From DASXMX01 sp036794395 (GTDB taxonomy: Bacteria; Planctomycetota; Phycisphaerae; Tepidisphaerales; Tepidisphaeraceae), in assembly GCA_036794395.1 (NCBI GenBank), contig DAIRGS010000378.1, forward strand, positions 1 through 6,570: a stretch of 6,570 bases of DNA. Reading direction: 5' to 3'. Below are positions 1-6,326 of this stretch, one piece after another. The position numbers and the translations under genes are program-made. The notes under the pieces were generated by a model. It made no database searches and was not told the DNA's origin. It was given only the letters and a program-made list of their open reading frames with translations. Position 1 is the first letter of the stretch; each line of letters starts with the position of its first letter.

Positions 1-57
1 GGAATTGGCGACTGCCCGCGAGCGGGTAGGGAGGGGGCCGTCTTTCACCGCGTCTGC

Positions 58-645
58 TTATCGCACGGGCAACGATCCCTGAACCTGCTCCGGGGTCAGG
101 TTGGCGACTCGAATAGCCCGAATCTCGTGGAGCAGGTATTTGCCGGCGAAACGCTGCCAACTCAGTTTCCATTCGCTGTTGAGCGGCTCGCCCATCGTGG
201 ACTTCTGGGTGCTCCAGACCACGATATGAACCGCGATCGTCCCTGATTCCTCATGAGCACTCATGCTCGTGATCGAAGCCGAATCCACGCTGATGTGGTT
301 GATATCGGCCTTCAAGGCATTGTCCAGGGCATCGCGGCCGACGATCGACCAGGGGCTCCCCTCAAATCGAAACGCAACGTCTGCATCGAGCAGGCTGTCG
401 AACGTCTGCCAGTTTCGATCGACGACCGATTTGACAAACTGACGGGTCTGTTTCTGGCACTTCTCCTTATCGGTATCCACCAAAACGCTGAGTGTGACCC
501 ATGCAATGGCCAGCAGGATCAGGCCCAATCCGCGATTGCGGAGACTGTCGTTTTGCCGCCGGTTCCCGCTGACGGCAATCGATATTCCAACGATCGCCAG
601 AAGCGTCGGTAGCCACCAGGGCACATCAAATAGAAGGTCGCTCAT
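58..645 (-). CDS. Small membrane-anchored protein with NTF2/SnoaL-like domain
   Basis: I do not recognise a named gene. From the ATG at 645 the product is 195 aa. Two hydrophobic stretches, about residues 9-27 (with WWLPTLLAIVG) and 38-57 (GLGLILLAIAWV), look like a membrane hairpin. The rest (about 62-182) has the alternating helix/strand pattern of an NTF2/SnoaL-like cone fold: an amphipathic helix (QTRQFVKSVVDRNWQTFDSLL), a segment ending in GRDALDNAL, then beta strands (IAVHIVVWS, EWKLSWQRFAGKYLLHEIRAI). Such domains serve as small-ligand or protein-binding modules, and no catalytic residues can be assigned. The frame stays open upstream to 852, but that extension runs through two palindromic repeats and reads as low-complexity sequence. 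The hydrophobic start MSDLLFDVPWW is therefore the better choice. The ribosome binding site is weak (AGAAAGG about 14 nt upstream). The gene is divergent from the glycosylation operon, so a functional link is not implied. Real gene likely; function unknown. Confidence 0.72.
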   Translation of the reverse strand: MSDLLFDVPWWLPTLLAIVGISIAVSGNRRQNDSLRNRGLGLILLAIAWVTLSVLVDTDKEKCQKQTRQFVKSVVDRNWQTFDSLLDADVAFRFEGSPWSIVGRDALDNALKADINHISVDSASITSMSAHEESGTIAVHIVVWSTQKSTMGEPLNSEWKLSWQRFAGKYLLHEIRAIRVANLTPEQVQGSLPVR

Positions 646-745
646 TTTCTTTGGCTCAACCTTTCTGGGTGATACGTCCGATAACGAAGGCGGTGACACT
701 GTAACCGGCTTACGTCTTGTTGCGTCCGAGCCTGGGCAGTGGGTT

Positions 746-770
746 GTGACACGGGCTTCCAGCCCGTGCA
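746..770 (+). repeat. REP-like palindromic element, copy 1
   Basis: The 25-bp element starts GTGACACGGGCTTCC. Its core is a perfect 8-bp stem, CACGGGCT (750-757) and AGCCCGTG (761-768), with a 3-nt loop TCC. It matches the reverse complement of 828-852 at 23 of 25 positions. Short GC-rich palindromes in inverted pairs are typical of REP/BIME elements dispersed between genes. The family label is inferred from form, since only one window is visible. Confidence 0.7.
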
Positions 771-827
771 AGCGTTTTTCCGGCGGCGGAGAATCGCTGA
801 CAACAGAATTTGTGATTGCACATCGAA

Positions 828-852
828 TGCACGGGCCCGAAGCCCGTGTCAC
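828..852 (-). repeat. REP-like palindromic element, copy 2 (inverted)
   Basis: This is an inverted copy of the element at 746-770, with 23 of 25 positions identical after reverse complementation. The two differences lie in the loop and inner stem, so the stem here is CACGGGC (830-836) with GCCCGTG (842-848) around a 5-nt loop. It ends 25 bp before the glycosyltransferase start codon, so a transcript begun upstream would carry this hairpin in its 5' leader. The 57-bp spacer between the copies (771-827) has no gene. Confidence 0.7.
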
Positions 853-877
853 GATTTAGCCGCTCATTCTGGGAGTT

Positions 878-2821
878 ATGGAAGCGCTCTTGAATCACCC
901 ATCCCGATACGTTTTGCCGGACGAGGCGCCCTATTTGAAGAATATGGCGGCGCTGTGGTCGGTGGATCCCGCGCTGGCGGCGGCGATCGAGGCGCTGCAT
1001 CCGCAAACGGGGTATGCGGTGGCGGCATCCAAATCGGGCGCGCCGACGGTTTCGATCGCGACGCCCGATGGCCGGATGGTTTCCCTTCACAGCCGCCATA
1101 AACCGGTGGATGAGGGCAAGCGTCTGGCCGATTCGGTGGATGTCGCGGCCAACGTCTTTTTTTACATTTTTGGCTTTGGGCTGGGTTACCACGTCGAATC
1201 GATTTTTGATCGGGCCAGCGACGAGGCGGTGTTCTGCGTCTTCGAGCCTGATCTTCGTCTCCTGCAAACCGCCTTCGAACATCGCGACCTCTCCCGGCTG
1301 ATCGAAAGCCGGCGATTCATGTTCTTCACCCGCGCCGACAAAGGCGATGTGCTCGCCCGTTTGACGCCGCAATCGGCGTTGATTGCGGTGGGGGCACAGC
1401 ATGTCGTTCATCCACCGAGCATGGACGTGGTGGGGGAGTTCCATCGCCAGATCCAGACGCTGCTCGAAGAGTTCGGCTCCTTCAGCCGCACAAGCCTGAA
1501 TACGGTCGTGCTCAACAGTCGCCGGACGGCGGAGAATCTCTCGCGCAATCTGGCGTGGTATTCCGCCGCTCCAGGCGTCAGCCGTCTCGCAGGCCGCCAT
1601 CGCGGCGAGCCCGCGGTCATCGTCTCAGCCGGACCTTCACTTCGGAAAAACAAGCATCTCCTCAAGGGGCTCGAGTCGAACGCCGTTTTGATCGCGGTAC
1701 AGACCGTCCTTCAGCCGCTGATCGAGATGGGCGTTGAACCGCGATATGTCACCTCGCTGGATTACCACGATGTGAGCAGGCAGTTTTATGAGAAGCTGCC
1801 TAAGCGGATCAACACCGAACTCGTAGCCGAGCCAAAAGCCGCCAGTGCGATTCTGCGAATGTATCCCGGACCGGTGTCTCTCTTGGGTAATCGGTTTGCC
1901 GAATCGATGCTCCGTGAGCTCAAGGTAGGCAAGCCCGAAATGACCGGCGGCGCGACCGTCGCCCATCTGGCGTTCTACCTGGCTGAGCATCTGGGCTGCG
2001 ACCCCATCATCTTTGTCGGCCAGGATCTGGGCTTCAGCGACGGACTATTCTATTCGCCGGGCACGAGCTACGAGGATGTCTGGCGGCCGGAGTTCGGGCG
2101 ATTCTGCTCAGTCGAAATGAAACAGTGGGAGCAGATCGTCCGCGAACGCCACATCCTCCGCAAAATCCCCGATTACCTCGGCCGGCCCATGTACACCGAA
2201 GAGCGGATGTACACCTACCTCCAGCAATTCGAACGCGATTTTCTCCGAAGCAAATCAAAGGTCATCGATGCCACCGAAGGCGGGGCGGCCAAGCGGGGCA
2301 CGACCACCATGCCCTTCGCCGAGGCGATCAGCCAATACTGCAAATCGCCGATTCGTGATGTCCCCACCGATCATCCGGGCCTGGATTGGGGCCGGGTTGG
2401 CCAATGCCTCGATTCCCTCCGCAAGCGGCGTGAAGAAGCCGATGGCGTCGAGAAGATCAGCCGCCAAACGCTTCCACTGCTCGAAGAGATCCGCGACCAC
2501 ATCGACGACCAGTCGCGGGTGAACCGCGCCATCGGCGAAATCGACGGACTCCGTGCAAGGATGAATGCCTTCGGCGCAACCTACGACCTGATCACGGAAT
2601 TGACTCAATCGAGCCAGCTCGATCGCTTCAATGCCGATCGCAGGCTCTCGGCCGCGAAGGTGGAGGGAATCGAAAAACAAAGACGGCAAATTGCGCGGGA
2701 TGTCGAAAACGTTCGCGGGGTGATGCTGGCGGCGAAGGATTTTGAACAGATGGTCTCCAATGTGATCGAAGCAATCGCCGTCGAGCATGAGGCGGGCACG
2801 CGGCAGAATCGGGCGGCATGA
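878..2821 (+). CDS. MAF/DUF115 family glycosyltransferase (nonulosonic acid transfer)
   Basis: The 647-aa product resembles the motility-associated factor (MAF) family, whose studied members attach pseudaminic or legionaminic acid to flagellin in the cytoplasm. The N-terminal part (about 20-200) contains FGFGLGYHVE (98-107) and VFEPD (121-125), typical of the MAF N-domain. The central MptE-like/DUF115 domain (about 210-390) carries the sialyltransferase-like glycine loop VIVSAGPSLRKN (247-258), TSLDYHD (292-298), GGATVAHLAFYLAEHLG (357-373) and GQDLGFSDG (381-389). The C-terminal part (about 500-640) is charged and helical, with no recognised domain. The start at 878 has GGAG only 2 nt upstream, which is tight. 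An internal ATG at 944 is possible but would remove conserved-looking sequence. The stop overlaps the next start (ATGA, 2818-2821), indicating translational coupling. The downstream cytidylyltransferase and synthase would supply the CMP-sugar donor. The acceptor is not in the window, so flagellin as substrate is inferred. Family assignment is firm; sugar specificity is open. Confidence 0.9.
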   Translation: MEALLNHPSRYVLPDEAPYLKNMAALWSVDPALAAAIEALHPQTGYAVAASKSGAPTVSIATPDGRMVSLHSRHKPVDEGKRLADSVDVAANVFFYIFGFGLGYHVESIFDRASDEAVFCVFEPDLRLLQTAFEHRDLSRLIESRRFMFFTRADKGDVLARLTPQSALIAVGAQHVVHPPSMDVVGEFHRQIQTLLEEFGSFSRTSLNTVVLNSRRTAENLSRNLAWYSAAPGVSRLAGRHRGEPAVIVSAGPSLRKNKHLLKGLESNAVLIAVQTVLQPLIEMGVEPRYVTSLDYHDVSRQFYEKLPKRINTELVAEPKAASAILRMYPGPVSLLGNRFAESMLRELKVGKPEMTGGATVAHLAFYLAEHLGCDPIIFVGQDLGFSDGLFYSPGTSYEDVWRPEFGRFCSVEMKQWEQIVRERHILRKIPDYLGRPMYTEERMYTYLQQFERDFLRSKSKVIDATEGGAAKRGTTTMPFAEAISQYCKSPIRDVPTDHPGLDWGRVGQCLDSLRKRREEADGVEKISRQTLPLLEEIRDHIDDQSRVNRAIGEIDGLRARMNAFGATYDLITELTQSSQLDRFNADRRLSAAKVEGIEKQRRQIARDVENVRGVMLAAKDFEQMVSNVIEAIAVEHEAGTRQNRAA

Positions 2822-4470
2822 AGAGCATCGGCATACAAAACATCACCGCCATTCTCTCCATGCTCCACGAGCCACCCCTGGACGCGCCGCACGGCCAACG
2901 CTGCAGCGCAACCCGGCTGTTCCGGCGCGAGCCAGTACTGCGCTGGACCCTGGATCGACTGACGCGCTGCGAGCAACTCGGCTCAATCGGCATCCTCTGC
3001 TGGGAAGACCAGTTACCCGCCGTCGAACCCCTCGCCGAGCAGGCCGGCGCCGTCATCCTCGCCAAAGGCCCTCGAAAGGCCCTGCCCGAAGTTGAAGCCA
3101 TCGCCGCCGCGCAGCGCTGGGCCGAAGGCTGGCGGGGAGGGCTCCTCTCAACCTGTCATTTCGACCAGGGGTTTTATGCACCCTGGCATCATGAGCTGGC
3201 GCAACGGATCGGCAGCAATGCCATCATCCCGATCGATCCCGCGGCCGCGCTCATCGACGCGAAGCTGATCGACGCGTTGATCGAACACGCCCACGCCGAT
3301 GAATCCGACGAATTCGTCTTTCAAACCGCAGCGCCGGGATTGGGCGGGGTCCTGATTCGGCCGACGCTGCTGAATCGTCTTGCGGCAGCAAAGGCACATC
3401 CCGGCCGGATCCTTCATTACGACCCGGCTCAGAACGGCCACGATCTGATTTCCAGCCCCTGCTGCGTGCCGGTACCGGCGGCCGTGTCACGAACACTCCA
3501 CCGATTCACGCTCGAAACCGATCGCCAGGTCCGAAAGATTTCAGCCGCGACCGAGGCGCTCAACGGCCAGCTGATTTCGAGCGTTGCCGAGGATCTGGTT
3601 CAACGCATAAGCGCCAGCCGCACGATGTCAGAACTTCCGCGCGAGATCGTGCTTGAGCTGACGACGCGCAGGTCAACTAAGGCGATATTCCGGCCGGGCG
3701 AATCGATGAATATCGCCCGGCCCGATTTCTCGATGGACATGGCCAAAAAGCTGTTCCGCGAGCTTGCGACGCTGGATGGAACGCGACTGACACTTGCCGG
3801 TGTTGGCGATCCGCTGCTGTCGCCTGATGTGTTCACGCTCATCGACGCCGCCCGCATGGAGGCAGGACTGTGGGTGCATGTGGAAACCGACCTGCTCGGC
3901 ATCACCCCCGAAAATATCACCCAACTCGCCGCGTCCCCCGTCGATGTGGTTTCCGTGCATGTGCCCGCCCTCTCGCCGCAAATGTATTCCAAGGTCATGG
4001 GTTGCGATGAATACGCCGCGGTCTTGGAAAACATCCGCAGGTTCATCGCCGAGCGCCAGACACGCCGCAGCGGTGTGCCGATCCTCGTGCCGGTATTCAC
4101 CAAGTGCCGCGAAAATATCGGCGAAATGGAAGCCTGGTACGACCAATGGCTTCGCGCCCTGGGCAGCGCTTCGATTCAGGGTCCAAGCGATTGCGCCGGC
4201 CAACTGGTCGATGTCTCCGTCGCGGACATGGCGCCACCCGCTCGCAAGCCCTGCGCCCGCCTAACTTCGCGCCTGACGATTCTCAGCGATGGAACAGTCG
4301 TATCCTGCGAACAGGACATCGCCGGCGCACGGCCAATGGGTCGATTGGGCGAGGAGCCACTCCGCGATATCTGGCAACATCAATTCGAGCGCCTGCGTGC
4401 CGATCATCGCGAAGGTGCTTTTGACAAGCATCCCCTATGTGCCCGTTGCCGTGAGTGGCACAGGCCGTAA
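2818..4470 (+). CDS. Fusion: nucleotidyltransferase-like + cysteine-less radical SAM-like + SPASM
   Basis: The 550-aa product has three parts. Residues 1-230 follow the GT-A/cytidylyltransferase pattern (RLFRREPVLRWTLDRL at 33-48; AIIPIDPAAALIDAKLIDALIEH at 135-157), but the usual ARxGSxRxPxK nucleotide loop is replaced by DAPHGQRCSATRLFRRE. Residues about 275-470 follow a radical SAM TIM barrel: first strand EIVLELTTR, then GVGDPLLSPDVFTLIDAAR (328-346, the GGEP-like motif), VHVETD, and VDVVSVHVPALSPQMYSKVMG. At the CxxxCxxC site the residues are R285, A289 and R292, so the SAM-binding 4Fe-4S cluster cannot form there. Residues 475-550 resemble a SPASM domain: C479-x12-G492-x4-C497, then C541 and C544, enough for one auxiliary cluster. 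Its start overlaps the previous stop (ATGA) and no clear ribosome binding site is seen, so it is probably translated by coupling. Its position between transferase and CMP-sugar synthetase suggests a role in surface glycan assembly, perhaps structural or regulatory. No reaction can be assigned. Confidence 0.85.
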   Translation: MKSIGIQNITAILSMLHEPPLDAPHGQRCSATRLFRREPVLRWTLDRLTRCEQLGSIGILCWEDQLPAVEPLAEQAGAVILAKGPRKALPEVEAIAAAQRWAEGWRGGLLSTCHFDQGFYAPWHHELAQRIGSNAIIPIDPAAALIDAKLIDALIEHAHADESDEFVFQTAAPGLGGVLIRPTLLNRLAAAKAHPGRILHYDPAQNGHDLISSPCCVPVPAAVSRTLHRFTLETDRQVRKISAATEALNGQLISSVAEDLVQRISASRTMSELPREIVLELTTRRSTKAIFRPGESMNIARPDFSMDMAKKLFRELATLDGTRLTLAGVGDPLLSPDVFTLIDAARMEAGLWVHVETDLLGITPENITQLAASPVDVVSVHVPALSPQMYSKVMGCDEYAAVLENIRRFIAERQTRRSGVPILVPVFTKCRENIGEMEAWYDQWLRALGSASIQGPSDCAGQLVDVSVADMAPPARKPCARLTSRLTILSDGTVVSCEQDIAGARPMGRLGEEPLRDIWQHQFERLRADHREGAFDKHPLCARCREWHRP

Positions 4471-4482
4471 TGAGGAATTGTG

Positions 4483-4504
4483 GTGCGGACTTCCAAGCCT
4501 GCAC
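4483..4504 (+). repeat. Imperfect palindrome, hairpin A
   Basis: GTGCGGACT (4483-4491) pairs with AGCCTGCAC (4496-4504) around the loop TCCA, with one A-C mismatch and one G-U type pair over nine positions. The centre CTTCCAAG resembles the GCTTCCAGC centre of the element at 746-770, so it may belong to a related palindrome family. That relation is inference. Confidence 0.5.
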
Positions 4505-4525
4505 ATGCAGCCCCAATGGCTGCAT
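4505..4525 (+). repeat. Perfect 8-bp inverted repeat, hairpin B
   Basis: ATGCAGCC (4505-4512) and GGCTGCAT (4518-4525) form a perfect 8-bp stem with loop CCAAT. It begins at the base directly after hairpin A and ends 26 bp before the cytidylyltransferase start. It could attenuate or protect the mRNA between the two gene pairs, or be a REP-type insertion; the sequence alone cannot decide. Confidence 0.6.
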
Positions 4526-4551
4526 CGACCGTTTAAGCATCTGGTGAACGC

Positions 4552-5280
4552 ATGAACGTACTCGGCGTAATTATGGCTCGGGCCGGAAGCGCCGGCTTGC
4601 CCAACAAGCATCTGCTCCCACTCTTGGGCCGGCCCGTCATTCAATACACCTTCGATCACGCGCGGGCCGCGCGAAAACTGACGCACGTCGCGGTCACCAG
4701 CGATTCCCCCGACGTCCTTCGTCTCGGTGCGGCCGCGGGTTTCGAAACCGTCGTTCGCCCCCCCGCCCTCGCCACCGCCGATGCCTCAGTGCAGGACGTA
4801 ATGCTCCACGCCATGGAACAGGTCGAATCCCGCCCCGGCTTCCGCGCCGATGCCGTCGTCGTCTTATATGGCAACGTTCCAGTCCGGCCCCCGGGCGCCA
4901 TCGATCGCGCCCTCAAAATGCTCTGCCAGACCCACTGCGATTCAGTCCGCAGCTTTTGCCCGGTCAGCAAGTGGCACCCGGCATGGATGGCGCAGCTCGC
5001 CGGAGACAGAGTTATGCCCCTCCAGCCCGGCTCAATTCATCGCCGCCAGGATCTGCCCTCGCTCTTCCTGCACGATGGCGCGGTGGTGGCCGTGTCGCGG
5101 GCTTCGATGTTGAAAGGCCGGGAAACGCCCGAAGATCCGCACGCGTTTTTCGGCGAGGATCGCCGCGGGTTCCCGACCGAGGTCGGACAGACGGTCGAAA
5201 TCGATCATCTCCGCGATTTGTACTGGGCCGAGGCCGTGCTTCGCAGTGCCGGCGAAGACAATATCAGGATGGCGTCATGA
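4552..5280 (+). CDS. neuA: Acylneuraminate cytidylyltransferase (CMP-nonulosonate synthetase)
   Basis: The 242-aa product has the usual length for bacterial NeuA/PseF-type enzymes, which join CTP and a nonulosonic acid to give the CMP-sugar and pyrophosphate in the cytoplasm. The N-terminal nucleotide loop reads MARAGSAGLPNKH (8-20), followed by LLGRPVIQYTFDHA (24-37), then VAVTSDS (46-52), RPPALATADASVQDVMLHAM (69-88), VSKWHPAW (138-145), and the C-terminal VEIDHLRDLYWAEAVL (215-230), whose E216 and D218 match the acidic metal-site residues. Two departures from the common motifs are visible. The Lys of GSKG is Ala14, and the usual QPTSPLR is YGNVPVR (106-112). K19 of the loop is kept. The gene ends in an ATGA overlap with the synthase, the next pathway partner. 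The gene symbol denotes the family; whether the substrate is sialic, legionaminic or pseudaminic acid cannot be read from the sequence. Confidence 0.9.
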   Translation: MNVLGVIMARAGSAGLPNKHLLPLLGRPVIQYTFDHARAARKLTHVAVTSDSPDVLRLGAAAGFETVVRPPALATADASVQDVMLHAMEQVESRPGFRADAVVVLYGNVPVRPPGAIDRALKMLCQTHCDSVRSFCPVSKWHPAWMAQLAGDRVMPLQPGSIHRRQDLPSLFLHDGAVVAVSRASMLKGRETPEDPHAFFGEDRRGFPTEVGQTVEIDHLRDLYWAEAVLRSAGEDNIRMAS

Positions 5281-6326
5281 GTGAATTTCGTATCGACGAT
5301 CGAATCTTTGGCCCCACGCATCCGCCTCTGGTCATCGCCGAGATCGGCGTGAATCACGATGGCTCCGTGCATCGCGCGCTGGAGCTCGTGGCCGCGGCAG
5401 CGGGAGCCGGCGCGGATGCGGTGAAACTCCAGTTCTTTAAAGCCCACGCGTTGCTGCACGCATCGGCCGCTTTCGCCGATTATCAAAAGGCCGGCACAAC
5501 CACCGAAACCCCATTCGATTTTCTGAAAAAATATGAGTTGTCCGGAGAAGACATCCGCCGCGTCGTCCAGCGCATCCGCGAGCTGAAAATGATCCCGATC
5601 GCAACGCCCTTTTCCCCCGCCGATGTCGAGATGATCGATGCCCTGCGGCTCCCCGCCATCAAGATCGCTTCCCCAGATCTGGTCAACCGCCCTCTTCTCG
5701 AGCGGGCCGCTCAAATCAAAAAGCCCCTGATCGTTTCCACCGGCGCCGCCACCCTCGAAGAAATCCAAACCACCGTCGGCTGGCTGCGCGAATGGAACGC
5801 CTCCTTCGCGCTGCTGCATTGCGTCAGCGCCTATCCCGTCAAAAATGATCAGGCCCATCTCGGATGGATTGACGAACTGGCCACCCGCTTCCATTGCCCG
5901 GTCGGCTATTCCGATCACACCACCAGCTACCTCTCCGGCGCGCTATCGGTCGCCGCCGGTGCGTGCATCGTCGAACGGCACCTGACCTACGACCGCGCCG
6001 CCAAAGGCCCCGATCACGCCGCCAGCAGCAACCCCGGCCAATTCGAACGCTACGTAAAACTGATCCGCGAAGCCCAGGATTTCCGCGGAGCCCCCGGCAA
6101 AATCGTCCTCGAAATCGAACAAGACGTCCGCCTGGTCAGCCGCCAAAGCCTCGTCCTCAAGCGCAGCGTCCAGCCCGGCACCCAACTCAAATCCGAAGAC
6201 CTCACCGTCCAACGCCCCGGCACCGGACTCCCCGCCGCATTGATCACCCAGGCCGTCGGCCGAACCGTAACAAGATTCGTCCCCGCCGGCTCCATGCTTC
6301 AATGGGACATGCTCGACGCCGCGTAA
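5277..6326 (+). CDS. neuB: N-acetylneuraminate/pseudaminate/legionaminate synthase family protein
   Basis: The 349-aa product matches the NeuB/PseI/LegI/SpsE family, which condenses phosphoenolpyruvate with an N-acyl amino hexose to form a nine-carbon acid. NeuB barrel motifs appear in order: AEIGVNHDGS (21-30), AVKLQ (48-52), ATPFSPADV (109-117), KIASPDL (129-135), STGAATLEEI (154-163), LLHCVSAYP (179-187), GYSDHT (210-215) and ERHLTYDR..KGPDHAAS (233-250), which includes the catalytic-site EKH-type residues. The C-terminus (about 288-349) is an SAF/antifreeze-like domain (SLVLKRSVQPGTQL, RPGTGLP), which in this family caps the partner subunit's active site in a domain-swapped dimer. The usual STGM methionine is Ala157. 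The start at 5277 overlaps the previous stop (ATGA) and has AGGA at 5266-5269 with a 7-nt spacer. The frame stays open further upstream into the cytidylyltransferase gene, but the family N-terminus begins here. Substrate specificity is unresolved, so the symbol is a family label. Confidence 0.93.
   Translation: MSEFRIDDRIFGPTHPPLVIAEIGVNHDGSVHRALELVAAAAGAGADAVKLQFFKAHALLHASAAFADYQKAGTTTETPFDFLKKYELSGEDIRRVVQRIRELKMIPIATPFSPADVEMIDALRLPAIKIASPDLVNRPLLERAAQIKKPLIVSTGAATLEEIQTTVGWLREWNASFALLHCVSAYPVKNDQAHLGWIDELATRFHCPVGYSDHTTSYLSGALSVAAGACIVERHLTYDRAAKGPDHAASSNPGQFERYVKLIREAQDFRGAPGKIVLEIEQDVRLVSRQSLVLKRSVQPGTQLKSEDLTVQRPGTGLPAALITQAVGRTVTRFVPAGSMLQWDMLDAA

Larger units (their letters stand above)
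646..877. other. Divergent intergenic region with inverted palindrome pair
   Basis: These 232 bases separate the minus-strand membrane protein from the plus-strand glycosylation operon and must hold both promoters. I could not find a convincing -35/-10 pair, sigma-54 or sigma-28 promoter on either strand. The only clear structure is the pair of palindromic elements at 746-770 and 828-852. Confidence 0.6.
4471..4551. other. Intra-operon gap with two abutting hairpins
   Basis: This 81-bp gap is the only real gap in the four-gene run. It is filled largely by two adjacent inverted repeats (4483-4504 and 4505-4525), followed by a short leader with GGTGA at 4543-4547, a partial Shine-Dalgarno sequence 4 nt before the cytidylyltransferase start. 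There is no T-tract, so it does not look like a classical intrinsic terminator. Confidence 0.55.

Noticed and set aside
15..26. CCCG/CGGG palindrome downstream of the minus-strand gene as a terminator
   Set aside because: The stem is only 4 bp with a 4-nt loop and no T-tract follows on the minus strand.
646..852. N-terminal 69-codon extension of the minus-strand membrane protein
   Set aside because: The extension reads through both palindromic repeats and has no hydrophobic or domain character. The ATG at 645 gives a sensible membrane-protein start.
710..1600. Long open frame on the minus strand opposite the glycosyltransferase gene
   Set aside because: It is antisense to a well-supported gene, with a composition typical of GC-rich shadow frames and no recognisable motif.
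4956..5276. 107-codon upstream extension of the synthase frame
   Set aside because: It lies wholly inside the cytidylyltransferase gene in another frame, is arginine-rich, and the NeuB family N-terminus begins at the ATG at 5277.
5205..5918. Open frame of 237 codons on the minus strand opposite the synthase
   Set aside because: It is a shadow of the NeuB reading frame; its residues mirror the sense codons and carry no family motif.
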